Positions 37,214-46,217 of a stretch of DNA of 64,000 bases are shown here, one piece after another. The number at the start of each line of letters is the position of its first letter. Within the stretch, counting starts at the first letter, position 1. Source of the DNA: JAFGRU01 sp963665915. Lineage in GTDB: Bacteria > Desulfobacterota > Desulfuromonadia > Desulfuromonadales > JAAYDE01. Position numbers and translations under genes: made by a program. Below the pieces are notes generated by a model that was not told where the DNA came from, did not search any database, and worked only from the letters and a program-made list of their open reading frames with translations. The DNA lies in contig CAXXSG010000007.1 in assembly GCA_963665915.2 (NCBI GenBank), positions 62,001 through 126,000 of the forward strand, in the 5' to 3' direction.

Positions 37214-39151
37214 ATGGCCATGAATTTAACGCAGAAGATTCTCAAAAACCATCTCCTAGAGGGGGAGATGGTTTCGGGACGGGAGATCGCCATCCGTATC
37301 GACCAGACGCTGCTTCAGGACGCCACCGGCACCATGGCGATGCTGGAGTTCGAAACCCTGGGCCTGGAGCGGGTCAGGGTCGACTTTGCCGCCCAGTACG
37401 TGGACCATAATCTTTTGCAGACCGATCATAAAAATGCTGACGATCATCATTTTCTGCAGACGGCCTGTGCCCGCTTCGGGATCCATTTCAGTCGCCCAGG
37501 CAATGGTGTTTCTCATCAGGTTCATTCTGAGCGCTTTGGTAAGCCGGGGCTGACTCTGCTTGGGGCTGACAGTCATACCCCCGGCGCGGCTGGAGTGTCG
37601 ATGTTGGCTATCGGCGCCGGTGGGATGGATGTGGCACTGGCCATGGCCGGTTTCCCCTACTATGTTAGCTGTCCAAAAGTGTTGGGGGTGAAATTGACCG
37701 GAGTGCTTCCCGACTGGGTCAGCCCCAAGGATGCTATTCTCGAAATGCTGCGTCGCTATGACGTCAAGGGATGTTTGGGGAAAGTGGTTGAATATTACGG
37801 CCCGGGCGTAAAGACCATAACGGTGGCCGGACGCAGATCGATCGGCAACATGGGGACCGAACTTGGGGCTACCTCAACGATTTTCCCGTCGGATGAAATC
37901 ACGCGCGATTATCTCAGGCGCGAAGGCCGGGAGAAGGACTGGGTAGAGCTCAAGGCGGACGAAGGGGCTACTTATGACGAGTATGCCGAAATTGATCTTT
38001 CCACGGTCGAGCCCCTGATTGCCTGCCCATCCTCTCCGGGAAATGTGGTCTCGGTCCGGGAGGTTCAGGGCACGAAGGTGGACCAGGTCATAATCGGCAG
38101 TAGCGCCAACTCCTCTTTCCTGGACTTGATGACCGTTGCGGCCATTATTGAGGGACGGCATCCATCATCAGAAGTCTCTTTCCATGTCAATCCTGGGAGC
38201 CGCGAGGTCCTTGAAAACGTGACCCGGCAGGGTGGGGCTTTCACCCTTTTGATGGCGGGAGCCCAGATTCACCAACCCGGTTGTCTGGGTTGCATCGGCA
38301 TGGGGCAGGCCCCTGGTACCGGACAGGTCAGTTTGCGTACCATGCCCCGCAATTTTCCCGGCCGCTCGGGGACCAAGGACGACAAGGTTTACCTATGTTC
38401 CCCGGAAACAGCGACGGTTTCAGCTCTCAAGGGAGTGATTACCGATCCACGGGATTTTGCGGCCGAGATGGAATATCCACGAGTCAAGGATCCCGAGGTA
38501 TTTCTGGTGGACGAATCCTCGATTATTTTCCCATCGGAAGAATTAAGCCACACGGAAATCATCCGGGGGCCGAACATCAAACCTTTTCCCAAGCTTGAGG
38601 CCATGCCTGAAACCCTCTATGGGGATCTCATCCTCAGGGTCGGCGATAATATCTCCACCGACACCATCATGCCCGCCGGCAACAAGGTCCTCCCTTTGCG
38701 TTCCAACATCGAGGCAATCAGTAGGTATGTGTTTTATCACGAGGCTCCCGATTTTTATGAGAAATGCAGAGATCGGGAAACGGTCTTCGTGGTGGGAGGT
38801 GAAAACTACGGTCAGGGGTCGAGTCGTGAACATGCGGCACTGGCTCCCCGCTACCTGGGGGTGCGGGCGAAAATCGTCAAAAGCTTTGCCCGGATCCACA
38901 AGGCCAATCTCTGCAATTTTGGCGTTTTGCCTCTGACCTTTGTCAATCCGGATGATTACGAACTTTTGCGGGTAGGCGTACGGATCAGGATTGATGAAGT
39001 CAAGGTTCTGCTGGAGAATGGAGAGACGCAGTTACCGATTCAGGTGGAAGGAAAAACCATCATGACGTCGCTGGAAGTTTCCGATCGTCAGCGACGCAAT
39101 CTTCTTGCGGGCGGAACGCTGAATTTTGTCCGTGAACAGTTGCAAAAGTGA
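37214..39151 (+). CDS. Aconitate hydratase, Aquifex-type
   Basis: 645 residues, the length of the putative aconitase group that keeps the swivel domain fused at the C-terminus (GSSREHAALAPRYLGVRAKI). LLGADSHTPGAAGVSMLAIG and the cysteine pair GCLGCIGMG are aconitase features. Oddly, the first cluster-ligand motif, normally GSCTNSS, reads GSSANSS, so only two of the three usual [4Fe-4S] cysteines are recognisable. Citrate-isocitrate isomerisation in the TCA cycle is the expected role; a changed cluster site or another substrate is possible. AAAGGAG precedes ATG 37214. Confidence 0.85.
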   Translation: MAMNLTQKILKNHLLEGEMVSGREIAIRIDQTLLQDATGTMAMLEFETLGLERVRVDFAAQYVDHNLLQTDHKNADDHHFLQTACARFGIHFSRPGNGVSHQVHSERFGKPGLTLLGADSHTPGAAGVSMLAIGAGGMDVALAMAGFPYYVSCPKVLGVKLTGVLPDWVSPKDAILEMLRRYDVKGCLGKVVEYYGPGVKTITVAGRRSIGNMGTELGATSTIFPSDEITRDYLRREGREKDWVELKADEGATYDEYAEIDLSTVEPLIACPSSPGNVVSVREVQGTKVDQVIIGSSANSSFLDLMTVAAIIEGRHPSSEVSFHVNPGSREVLENVTRQGGAFTLLMAGAQIHQPGCLGCIGMGQAPGTGQVSLRTMPRNFPGRSGTKDDKVYLCSPETATVSALKGVITDPRDFAAEMEYPRVKDPEVFLVDESSIIFPSEELSHTEIIRGPNIKPFPKLEAMPETLYGDLILRVGDNISTDTIMPAGNKVLPLRSNIEAISRYVFYHEAPDFYEKCRDRETVFVVGGENYGQGSSREHAALAPRYLGVRAKIVKSFARIHKANLCNFGVLPLTFVNPDDYELLRVGVRIRIDEVKVLLENGETQLPIQVEGKTIMTSLEVSDRQRRNLLAGGTLNFVREQLQK

Positions 39152-39197
39152 CCGGCCCGGGCACCCGACCAGGTGCTATTTTTGACATTTAAAAAAA

Positions 39198-40055
39198 TTA
39201 TCGCCAATCCTTCCCTCCAGGCGAACTTTCCGGTTCTTCGCGGACATCTGGGTTTTCCAGTTCCTCCTCGACATCCTGGAGTGCGGTTTCCTCTGGTTGC
39301 ACGGCGCGACTGCCAAGCTCGGCCATGGCCATGGCGAAATCATAATCCGTGAGGACGCTGCGTCCGCGCAGGAGCCGCAGGATGCGGGCGGCACGTTTGC
39401 GAACTTTGGCCGGCTTGAGTTGCGGATTGTAGGCGACCCGTGGTCCGGGAAGGATGGCAGCCAGGGTGGCGCATTCGGCGGGGGTCAGCTCCGATACAGG
39501 TTTGCTGAAGTGGTGCCCGGCGCCATGGCCAATTCCATACACCAGCGGTCCCAGTTCCACCACGTTGAGATAGAGTTCCAGAATCCGAGCCTTGGTCAGC
39601 TTTTGTTCGATGCGGGCGGCGAGCAGAATTTCCCGGGCCTTGCGCACCAGGGTTTTTTCCCGTGACAGATAAATGTTCTTGGCCAGTTGCTGGGTGATGG
39701 TGGAGGCCCCGCGGGCGAGGCGTTTGTGCTGGAGATCGTACTTGAGAGCTTCCTTAAGGGCGGAGACATCGATGCCCTGGTGCTCGAAAAAATTGGCGTC
39801 CTCGGCTACGATCACGGCCCATTTCAAAGCCTCCGGCACTTTTTCGAATGGGGTCCAGCGGGGGTTCTTCGGTCCGAGCAGAAACGTATGTTCCTTTCCC
39901 TGCCAGTCCCGGACCGGAAGGGTCAGCGTTGCCTTGCGGTTGCTCAGCGCAGAGATGTCCGGCAGTGTCAGCCAGAGGCCGAGGCCGCAGACAATCGACA
40001 GGGACACCCCAAGGGATAGAGCCCGCAAGATGAGCTTAAGGAGACGCCGTTTCAT
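39198..40055 (-). CDS. mtgA: Monofunctional biosynthetic peptidoglycan transglycosylase
   Basis: 285 residues from ATG 40055 (GGAAGA upstream). One N-terminal membrane anchor (LILRALSLGVSLSIVCGLGL), then a GT51 domain with the catalytic Glu in VAEDANFFEHQGID, RGASTITQQLAKN and KILELYLN-type sequence (RILELYLNVVELG). Polymerises lipid II glycan strands outside the membrane. Its start overlaps the upstream nuclease gene by 20 bp. A Glu/Pro-rich tail of about 35 residues is unusual. Confidence 0.9.
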   Translation of the reverse strand: MKRRLLKLILRALSLGVSLSIVCGLGLWLTLPDISALSNRKATLTLPVRDWQGKEHTFLLGPKNPRWTPFEKVPEALKWAVIVAEDANFFEHQGIDVSALKEALKYDLQHKRLARGASTITQQLAKNIYLSREKTLVRKAREILLAARIEQKLTKARILELYLNVVELGPLVYGIGHGAGHHFSKPVSELTPAECATLAAILPGPRVAYNPQLKPAKVRKRAARILRLLRGRSVLTDYDFAMAMAELGSRAVQPEETALQDVEEELENPDVREEPESSPGGKDWR

Positions 40056-40617
40056 TCTTCCACAGGCCCTTTCCACCGTCCCGTGCTTTTTGTTCGGCCT
40101 CCAGGAAGCTTTCCCTGTACTCAAAATCAAAGCGCCGGTAAACGGCGGCCAGTCCGTTTTCGACCAGCAGGCGGTTGAGAAGCCGTCCATCAGGGAGATA
40201 GACGAAAGCCAACAGGCGGCCGTATTTATCCCGCCGCTGCCGTGCAGGCTCCAACCTTACTGTCTTTTTTTTAGCATGGCGGATATTGAAACGCGTGGCT
40301 TTTGCCGCAATGCTCCTTAGCCTGCTTCTCGATATCCCCTTTTTCATGTAATAGCTATCCTTGGGAGAATCTCCCCGTTCCGGTGAATCGATGCCCACAA
40401 GCCGCACTTTTCCAACCTTTTCAACCCTGATGGTGTCTCCGTCATAAATCCACGCCACGTTTCCAGACAGTTCTTCAGCCCGGGCAGAAGCGACAAGAAA
40501 CAGAAACGTTATCAGAACAAAAAGCCACTTGGGGTCCTGTCGGACCTGGAGGGGCGTAACAAAAAAGTGGGAAATTGAAGACAGACTCCTGGCAAGGGAG
40601 GTCGGGGGGAAGATCAT
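40036..40617 (-). CDS. Thermonuclease-like secreted nuclease
   Basis: 193 residues from ATG 40617. A hydrophobic segment (KWLFVLITFLFLVASARAEE) with an AxA-type cleavage site predicts export, although the ~35 residues in front are long for a signal peptide. The SNase domain shows YDGDTIRV, the catalytic-type arginine in RLVGIDSPE, and RDKYGRLLAFVYL. The ATG overlaps the TGA of the upstream gene (ATGA at 40614-40617), indicating translational coupling. Likely degrades extracytoplasmic DNA or RNA. Confidence 0.85.
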   Translation of the reverse strand: MIFPPTSLARSLSSISHFFVTPLQVRQDPKWLFVLITFLFLVASARAEELSGNVAWIYDGDTIRVEKVGKVRLVGIDSPERGDSPKDSYYMKKGISRSRLRSIAAKATRFNIRHAKKKTVRLEPARQRRDKYGRLLAFVYLPDGRLLNRLLVENGLAAVYRRFDFEYRESFLEAEQKARDGGKGLWKNETASP

Positions 40618-41039
40618 TCCTTGCCCCACAACAGGCGGGTGAAAAAGCCGGTGACAAAACCCCAGACCAGATTATAAGAAAAAATGAATACCGGAGTCAG
40701 TGTTCCAAGCCCGAACCCGAGGAGGTCGTGGCCAGTGCGGTAGGGAAAAATAAAAAGCAGTTGGACAGCGGTTGGCAGGAGGCTGACCCACAGCCCTTTT
40801 CTGATCCAATGCCGCCGGGCGGAGCGTTTGCCCACGGTCAGGTAAAAAACCAGACCCCAGATTCCGCCCCAGATCAGACGAGGGTAAAGCCACTGCAGAC
40901 TGAAATCCGGATTAATGCTGACTTGGGCGAAAGCAGTCAGTTGGAATTTGACCGAAGACCAGACCACGGCACTGTTGAAAAGGGCGCCGATCACACCGGC
41001 GGCAAAGCAGACCGCTATCAAAGCGCTTCCACGCTGCAT
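40614..41039 (-). CDS. Small integral membrane protein of unknown function
   Basis: 141 residues with four predicted membrane helices (ALIAVCFAAGVIGALF; LIWGGIWGLVFYLTVG; VSLLPTAVQLLFIFPY; FIFSYNLVWGFVTGFF). ATG 41039 follows AAGGAGGTGAC, a near-ideal ribosome site, so the upstream in-frame ATG at 41075 is rejected. It heads a three-gene unit with the nuclease and mtgA. Confidence 0.75.
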   Translation of the reverse strand: MQRGSALIAVCFAAGVIGALFNSAVVWSSVKFQLTAFAQVSINPDFSLQWLYPRLIWGGIWGLVFYLTVGKRSARRHWIRKGLWVSLLPTAVQLLFIFPYRTGHDLLGFGLGTLTPVFIFSYNLVWGFVTGFFTRLLWGKE

Positions 41040-41085
41040 GTCACCTCCTTCGATAAGTTTTTTTTGATTTCTCATGATTTTTCTT

Positions 41086-41155
41086 CAACCTGCCTTCGTG
41101 GGTTGGGGCCGGGAAAAGAGTGTAAGTGCTTGGCCAGAGTTCACGAATGCAGGTT
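41086..41155. repeat. Dispersed repeat R2, copy 3 (short)
   Basis: CAACCTGCCTTCGTGGGTTGG at the left and CTCACGAATGCAGGTT-like sequence (GTTCACGAATGCAGGTT) at the right are inverted partners. AAAAGAGTGTAAGTGCTTGG matches the interior of copy 2 in reverse. About 95 bp of the interior is missing. The arm at 41139-41155 covers the last codons and stop of larE. Confidence 0.75.
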
Positions 41156-42082
41156 CCTTTCTAAAAGTTCATTAAGGCTCCCGGTGCGGTAACCTTCCAG
41201 ATCCAGGGCCACAAAGGTAAACCCCTCCTTTTTGAAGCGGGAAACAATTTTTTGTCTCAGAACAGGGTCTGAAAAAAGGGAAATTTCAGCGGGCGGCAGT
41301 TCGATCCGTGCTGTCTCTCCATGGCAGCGGACGCGGAAGAGCTGAAACCCGAGTTCCAGCAGATAACTTTCGCAGGCCCCCACCCGGGAGAGATCTTCGG
41401 AGGTGATCCGGACCCCGTAGGGGAACCGGGTAACCAGGCAGGGCAGGGCCGGCCTGTCCCAGGTCGGAAGCTGACAGGAGCGGCTTGTTTCGCGGATTTC
41501 CACTTTACTGAAGCCGGCTTCGAGGAGCGGCGAGGCAATGGAAAACTCCTTTACCGCCTCATAGCCTGGTCGGTAATCCTGCAGGTCATCGAAGTTGGAG
41601 CCTTCAAAAATGGTCTTGATATGCCTTTTGTCTGCTTCCTCCCGGGCCAGGCGGCAGAGTCCTCTTTTGCAGAAATAACAGCGCCTTGGGTCTCCCTCGG
41701 CCACTTCCCGGGTATCCAGAATGTTCTTCTCGACGATCAGATGTTCGACTCCGAACTGTCGGGCAAGTGTCCGGCAATCTTTGATTTCTCCTGGCAGAGA
41801 GGCGGAGGAAGAGACCGTCAGCGCGAGCACGTTTTGTGGCCCAAGATATTCTTTGCAGAAATAGAGGAGCAGGGTTGAATCGACACCTCCGGAAAAGCAG
41901 ACCAGGGCTTTTTCAGCCTTGCGGATGATCCTTTCCAGATTCCGTAACTTGGGAGTGAGCTCCACGGTAATCTCCATATTTGCCCGGACAGGTATTGACA
42001 TCAGACCGAAGAGCTTTTCTTCTTCAATCCTTGCATTATCTCGCACAGGGGAGCTTTTCATCATGTCCCCAGCCAAAATCAT
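41141..42082 (-). CDS. larE: LarE-type ATP-dependent sacrificial sulfur transferase
   Basis: Up to 313 residues. The PP-loop SGGVDSTLLL, DPRRCYFCKRGLC, EGSNFDDLQDYRPG and the cysteine in ALPCLVTRFPYG follow LarE, which donates cysteine sulphur to the pincer nickel cofactor of lactate racemase. No larA, larB or larC is nearby. The start is uncertain: Met36 (41977) would fit the family length best but has no ribosome site; ATG 42082 or 42064 are alternatives. The final codons lie in repeat R2. Confidence 0.85.
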   Translation of the reverse strand: MILAGDMMKSSPVRDNARIEEEKLFGLMSIPVRANMEITVELTPKLRNLERIIRKAEKALVCFSGGVDSTLLLYFCKEYLGPQNVLALTVSSSASLPGEIKDCRTLARQFGVEHLIVEKNILDTREVAEGDPRRCYFCKRGLCRLAREEADKRHIKTIFEGSNFDDLQDYRPGYEAVKEFSIASPLLEAGFSKVEIRETSRSCQLPTWDRPALPCLVTRFPYGVRITSEDLSRVGACESYLLELGFQLFRVRCHGETARIELPPAEISLFSDPVLRQKIVSRFKKEGFTFVALDLEGYRTGSLNELLERNLHS

Positions 42083-42240
42083 ACCTGCATATCCGCTTCA
42101 TTATAAAACTGTTAATGTTTGTTTGCCACCTCAGATTAAATAAATCCGCACTTTCACCGGCTTTTCCGGCCTGGGTTTGTGTTATGGTTAGGAAAAGGAG
42201 AAAGGCTTTCGGATACCATCAATACCTGCGAGATCAACTC

Positions 42241-42738
42241 ATGAAAATGTTTTTGTCTTCCTCGCCGCTTTTTTCGCCTCCCAATGCTTTCATCATTTTT
42301 CATCTGCCATCGGGAGAAACAGCCCTTGCGGGCACTTCCTGGTTCAGTATCGAACCGGGTGATGCTCTGGTCACCGTTGCGGTTCAGAAGCCGGATAAAG
42401 CTGAGGGCTGGATAGTTCCGCAAGAGTTTGGCCTGAATCTGCTGCCGAGGGACTATGCTCCGGTTTCATCCAGTTCCTTTCCTTTTTTTCAGAATAATGT
42501 CCCTGTTCTCGATATCCCCGAAATGTTAGGCGGTCTGGTTTACGGGGAAATTCCGTCCCTGGCAGCCTGTCCGGTGGTTTTCATCTGCCGCAAAGGTGCA
42601 TTTTTTAAAAATTTCAACCAGCTGATTATCTCCGCCGTCATAACCGAGGTTTTTATTCACGGAAAAAAAGAAGTTTCCCTCTCAGAAGAGTTGTTCCTGG
42701 AAAAAATTCCTTTTGGCAGTTCTTTCCTTCCTGTCTGA
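42241..42738 (+). CDS. Protein of unknown function
   Basis: About 165 residues, not recognised. It is hydrophobic and aromatic-rich without a clear signal peptide (FIIFHLPSGETALAG, VPVLDIPEMLGGLVYGEIP). The frame is open from 41980; ATG 42241 is the start that avoids the poorly composed upstream part, but no start has a good ribosome site. Divergent from larE. Confidence 0.45.
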   Translation: MKMFLSSSPLFSPPNAFIIFHLPSGETALAGTSWFSIEPGDALVTVAVQKPDKAEGWIVPQEFGLNLLPRDYAPVSSSSFPFFQNNVPVLDIPEMLGGLVYGEIPSLAACPVVFICRKGAFFKNFNQLIISAVITEVFIHGKKEVSLSEELFLEKIPFGSSFLPV

Positions 42739-42817
42739 AATTCAAATTTTTGCAGAGATTTCTGAAAACTTCCCGGCAATTGTCATCTAAAAAACTTTTT
42801 CGTTTTCGGACTTAAAC

Positions 42818-42848
42818 AAAAAAAGGGCGGTTTGAAACCGCCCTGAGT
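42818..42848 (-). terminator. Intrinsic terminator after dapL
   Basis: AGGGCGGTTT and AAACCGCCCT form a perfect 21-bp palindrome at 42824-42844. On the minus strand it is followed by a run of six Ts. It begins 6 bp after the dapL stop and ends the lysine/DAP transcript. Confidence 0.9.
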
Positions 42849-42849
42849 T

Positions 42850-44082
42850 TCAGAAGAGATTGCCAATAATTCGTTTCACCGCTTCTTCTATGTTTTCCCG
42901 GTCTCCGAAGGCGGAAAGCCTGAAGTAGCCTTCGCCGCTGGAACCGAAGCCGCTGCCGGGGGTGCCAACCACATAACATTCGTTAAGAAGCTTGTCAAAA
43001 AAATCCCAGCTGCTCAATTTCTGGGGAGTTTTCAGCCAGATGTAGGGGGCGTTCACCCCTCCGTAGACGGTGAGACCGGCTTGTTGAAGTCCTTCGCGAA
43101 TAATGCGGGCATTTTCCATATAATAGTCGATGGTTTCCTTGACCTGCTTCCAGCCTTCCTCAGAATAGACTGCGGCGGCGGCTTTCTGAACCGGGTAGGA
43201 AACACCGTTGAACTTGGTCGACTGGCGGCGGTTCCAGAGCTTGTTGAGCTGTACCGCCTCGCCTTGGCCGCTCGTTCCGTGAAGTCCGTCGGGGATGACC
43301 GTAAGAGCACAGCGCACCCCGGTAAATCCCGCGGTTTTGGAAAAGCTGCGAAATTCGATGGCGCACCTTTCCGCTCCTTCCACCTCGTAGATTGAGCGTG
43401 GAATATCCGCTTCCGTGATAAACGCTTCATAGGCGGCGTCATAGAGGATGACAGCGTCGTTTTGAAGTGCGAAATCAACCCATTGTTTCAACTGTGCCTT
43501 GGTGGCCACGGTGCCGGTGGGGTTATTGGGGAAGCAGAGGTAGATGAGGTCGACCTTTTCTGTGGGGAGTTCGGGGAGGAAGCAGTTTTCTTCCAGGCAC
43601 GGCATGTAGACGAGGCCCTCGTAGTAGCCTTTTTCATCCGCTTCGCCGCTACGGCCGACCATGACATTGGTGTCGTTGTAAACCGGATAAACCGGGTCGC
43701 CTAGGGCCACGCGGTTGCCGAGATCGAAGATGTCGAGAATGTTGGCGGTGTCGCATTTGGAGCCGTCGGAAATAAAGACCTCGGAAGGTTGCAGGTTGAC
43801 GCCGAGAGGCTTGTAGACCTCTTCAATGATGACATTGATGAGAAAATCGTAGCCCTGTTCGGGTCCGTAGCCGTGGAAGCTGTCTCCCAGGCCAAGGTCG
43901 TCAACCGCCTGGTGAAAAGCTTCGAGGACAGCGGGTGCCAGGGGGCGCGTGACGTCGCCGATCCCCAAGCGGATGATTTTGGCGTCGGGATTGTCGGCAG
44001 CGAAGTTTTTGACCCGGCGGCCGATTTCTGGGAACAGATAACCTGCCTTGAGTTTCAGGTAGCTGTCGTTGATGCGTGCCAT
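42850..44082 (-). CDS. dapL: LL-diaminopimelate aminotransferase
   Basis: 410 residues of the class I/II PLP aminotransferase fold. The PLP lysine is in RSFSKTAGFTGVRC, with FPNNPTGT and YDAAYEAFI as other cofactor contacts. It converts tetrahydrodipicolinate straight to LL-DAP, bypassing dapC/D/E, and its location next to dapA and dapB supports this. ATG 44082 follows AGGAGGAAATTT. Typical length for DapL. Confidence 0.95.
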   Translation of the reverse strand: MARINDSYLKLKAGYLFPEIGRRVKNFAADNPDAKIIRLGIGDVTRPLAPAVLEAFHQAVDDLGLGDSFHGYGPEQGYDFLINVIIEEVYKPLGVNLQPSEVFISDGSKCDTANILDIFDLGNRVALGDPVYPVYNDTNVMVGRSGEADEKGYYEGLVYMPCLEENCFLPELPTEKVDLIYLCFPNNPTGTVATKAQLKQWVDFALQNDAVILYDAAYEAFITEADIPRSIYEVEGAERCAIEFRSFSKTAGFTGVRCALTVIPDGLHGTSGQGEAVQLNKLWNRRQSTKFNGVSYPVQKAAAAVYSEEGWKQVKETIDYYMENARIIREGLQQAGLTVYGGVNAPYIWLKTPQKLSSWDFFDKLLNECYVVGTPGSGFGSSGEGYFRLSAFGDRENIEEAVKRIIGNLF

Positions 44083-44149
44083 ATTATTAAATTTCCTCCT
44101 GTTCTATTAAATTGAAAGGCTAGTTGAAAATTGTTTTTTCGGGTTTTCT

Positions 44150-44290
44150 TCCCCTTGTTGAGGGGACCCGCCGCAGGCGGGTGAGTCAACGGGGTGCCTT
44201 TTTCTTTGCCTACTTTCTTTTGGACAAGCAAAAGAAAGTAGGTGCCTGAAGGCATAACAGGCTCTGGGTTATTAAGAGAACGTCAACTCA
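44150..44290. repeat. Hairpin-bearing intergenic repeat
   Basis: Between dapB and dapL. CTACTTTCTTTTG and CAAAAGAAAGTAG (44210-44242) form a strong hairpin, and ACCCGCCGCAGGCGGGT (about 44167) a second one. It resembles the 4843-5000 element in reverse. The minus-strand transcript would contain both hairpins and may be processed or attenuated here. Confidence 0.5.
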
Positions 44291-44295
44291 AGTTA

Positions 44296-45093
44296 TCAAA
44301 AATCCAGCACATCCTGCATATCGTAAAACCCCGGCCCTTTATCCGACAGCCATGCGGCCGCTCGCACCGCGCCGCGGGCAAACATGTCCCTGGTCATGGC
44401 CCGGTGGGTAAGTTCGATCCGCTCTCCGTTGGCGATGAAGTAGACCGTGTGCTCACCGACGATATCTCCTCCGCGCACGGTCTGCAGGCCGATCTCGCCC
44501 GGACTTCGTTCGCCGATCATACCATGGCGGCTGAACACAGCGTTTTCAGCAAAGTTTTTCCCCGCCGCTTCGGCGATCACTTCCCCCATGCGAATGGCGG
44601 TCCCCGAAGGGGCATCTTTTTTCCTGTTATGGTGAAGTTCCACGATCTCTGTTTCAAAGTCGCTTCCAAGAATACGGGTCAGGTCTTTCAATATCTTTAA
44701 GCAGACATTGACACCGATACTCATATTCGGTGCAAAGACCACCGGTATCTTTTTACCTGCCAGCCTGATTTTTTCCTGCTGCTCAGGAGACAGGCCGGTG
44801 GTGCCGATGACCATGCGCTTGCCCAGGCGCAGGCAGGTGCCCAGGTTTTCCATGGTTACTTCGGGATAAGTAAAATCGATGAGCGTTGAACAGTCGGCCA
44901 GAGCGTTTTCAATGGAAGCAGTAATGGGTACGCCCAGAGGTGACCCACCGGCCACGGTCCCCGCATCCTCGCCGATGCGATGATCGGGATGCTCGAGAGC
45001 GCCGCCCAGTTCAAGGGTGTCCGATTCTCTGATAATGTGAATGATTCGGCCACCCATGCGGCCTGCAGCTCCGGTTACAGTCGTTTTTATCAT
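44296..45093 (-). CDS. dapB: 4-hydroxy-tetrahydrodipicolinate reductase
   Basis: 265 residues. The nucleotide loop GAAGRMG opens the protein and ELHHNRKKDAPSGTA carries the catalytic His and Lys. Reduces the DapA product with NAD(P)H. ATG 45093 follows GGAGAAGCAAAA. It is separated from dapA by about 185 bp containing repeat R3. Confidence 0.96.
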   Translation of the reverse strand: MIKTTVTGAAGRMGGRIIHIIRESDTLELGGALEHPDHRIGEDAGTVAGGSPLGVPITASIENALADCSTLIDFTYPEVTMENLGTCLRLGKRMVIGTTGLSPEQQEKIRLAGKKIPVVFAPNMSIGVNVCLKILKDLTRILGSDFETEIVELHHNRKKDAPSGTAIRMGEVIAEAAGKNFAENAVFSRHGMIGERSPGEIGLQTVRGGDIVGEHTVYFIANGERIELTHRAMTRDMFARGAVRAAAWLSDKGPGFYDMQDVLDF

Positions 45094-45130
45094 TTTTGCT
45101 TCTCCACGGATTCGAGAGAATACTACTCAT

Positions 45131-45245
45131 CTCGTTGGTTGATGGACTCGCCCCGCCCCTTTCAAGGGTCGCATGAACCCATCCTTGGGGCTTGACTGTC
45201 ACCAGACACCCTTTCCATGGGCGCCGCGAGTCCATTGTACTGAGC
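45131..45245. repeat. Dispersed repeat R3, copy 1
   Basis: About 115 bp between dapA and dapB. GATGGACTCGCCCCGCCCCT at the left and GGGCGCCGCGAGTCCATTG at the right are imperfect inverted ends. The interior CTTGACTGTCACCAGACACC matches the reverse complement of the copy at 56852. Confidence 0.75.
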
Positions 45246-45277
45246 AGCTTAGTTAAAGCATTCCTTTTTTGCCTGGT

Positions 45278-46153
45278 TTAAATCAGGTCATACTGCTTCA
45301 TGACAGATTTGAGCTTTTCCAGATTTTCGGGAAGCATGGGAACCAGTGGCAAGCGGACGCAAGGCCCACATTTCCCCATCAGGGCAGCGGCGGTTTTGGC
45401 AGGGGTCGGGCTGCTTTCGATAAACATGGCCTTATGAATGGCCAGCATTTTTAGATGAACGGCCCTGGCATCTTCCCAGCGGCCTTCCTGGGCTGCGGCA
45501 ACCATTGTTTTCACTTCTTTGGGCATGATGTTGGCGGTGACGGAAATAACCCCTTTGCCGCCGCAGGCCATTATAGGAAAGGTGAGGAAATCGTCTCCGG
45601 AAACCACGTCGATTTTATCTCCAGCTTCTCCGATAATCTGGCTGATCTGGGTGAGGTTTCCTGAAGCTTCCTTGATAGTGACCACATTAGGCAGCTCCGC
45701 CAGGCGAATGGTGGTTTCGGCGCTCATATTGATGACCGTCCGCCCGGGCACGTTATATAAAACCTGCGGGATTGCTACGCTCTCCGCGATCTTTTTGTAG
45801 TGCTGATAAAGGCCTTCTTGCGTTGGCTTGTTGTAATATGGGGCGACCAGCAGTACTCCATCGGCTCCCATCTGTTTGGCATGACCGCTGATTTCAACCG
45901 CCTCCTGGGTGGCGTTGGAGCCTGTGCCGGCCAAAACCGGAACCCTTTTATTGACCTGTTCGATACAGGCCTTGATGACCTGATCGTGTTCTTGGTAGCT
46001 GAGGGTTGCCGATTCCCCAGTGGTGCCGCAGGGGACGATGACATCGGTGCCGTTTGCGATCTGAAATTCGATCAGCTCACGGTACTTTTCTTCATCAAAT
46101 CGTCCTTCCGCATCGAACGGAGTGATGATGGCGACCATGGATCCTCTGAACAT
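45278..46153 (-). CDS. dapA: 4-hydroxy-tetrahydrodipicolinate synthase
   Basis: 291 residues, TIM barrel. CGTTGESATLSYQEH, the YNVPGRT tyrosine motif and the Schiff-base lysine in VTIKEASGN are all present. Condenses pyruvate with aspartate semialdehyde. ATG 46153 follows AGGAGGAAAAG. Lies between lysA and dapB in the same orientation. Confidence 0.96.
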   Translation of the reverse strand: MFRGSMVAIITPFDAEGRFDEEKYRELIEFQIANGTDVIVPCGTTGESATLSYQEHDQVIKACIEQVNKRVPVLAGTGSNATQEAVEISGHAKQMGADGVLLVAPYYNKPTQEGLYQHYKKIAESVAIPQVLYNVPGRTVINMSAETTIRLAELPNVVTIKEASGNLTQISQIIGEAGDKIDVVSGDDFLTFPIMACGGKGVISVTANIMPKEVKTMVAAAQEGRWEDARAVHLKMLAIHKAMFIESSPTPAKTAAALMGKCGPCVRLPLVPMLPENLEKLKSVMKQYDLI

Positions 46154-46217
46154 CTTTTCCTCCTTTGGAACTCTTGCAGCTGGTTTGCTGTTTTTCCAAC
46201 TTTTTTTGGGTGAACCT

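Noticed and set aside
39160..39185. Hairpin GCACC/GGTGC with ATTTTT after the aconitase gene
   Set aside because: Stem of five to six pairs only; too weak to call a terminator.
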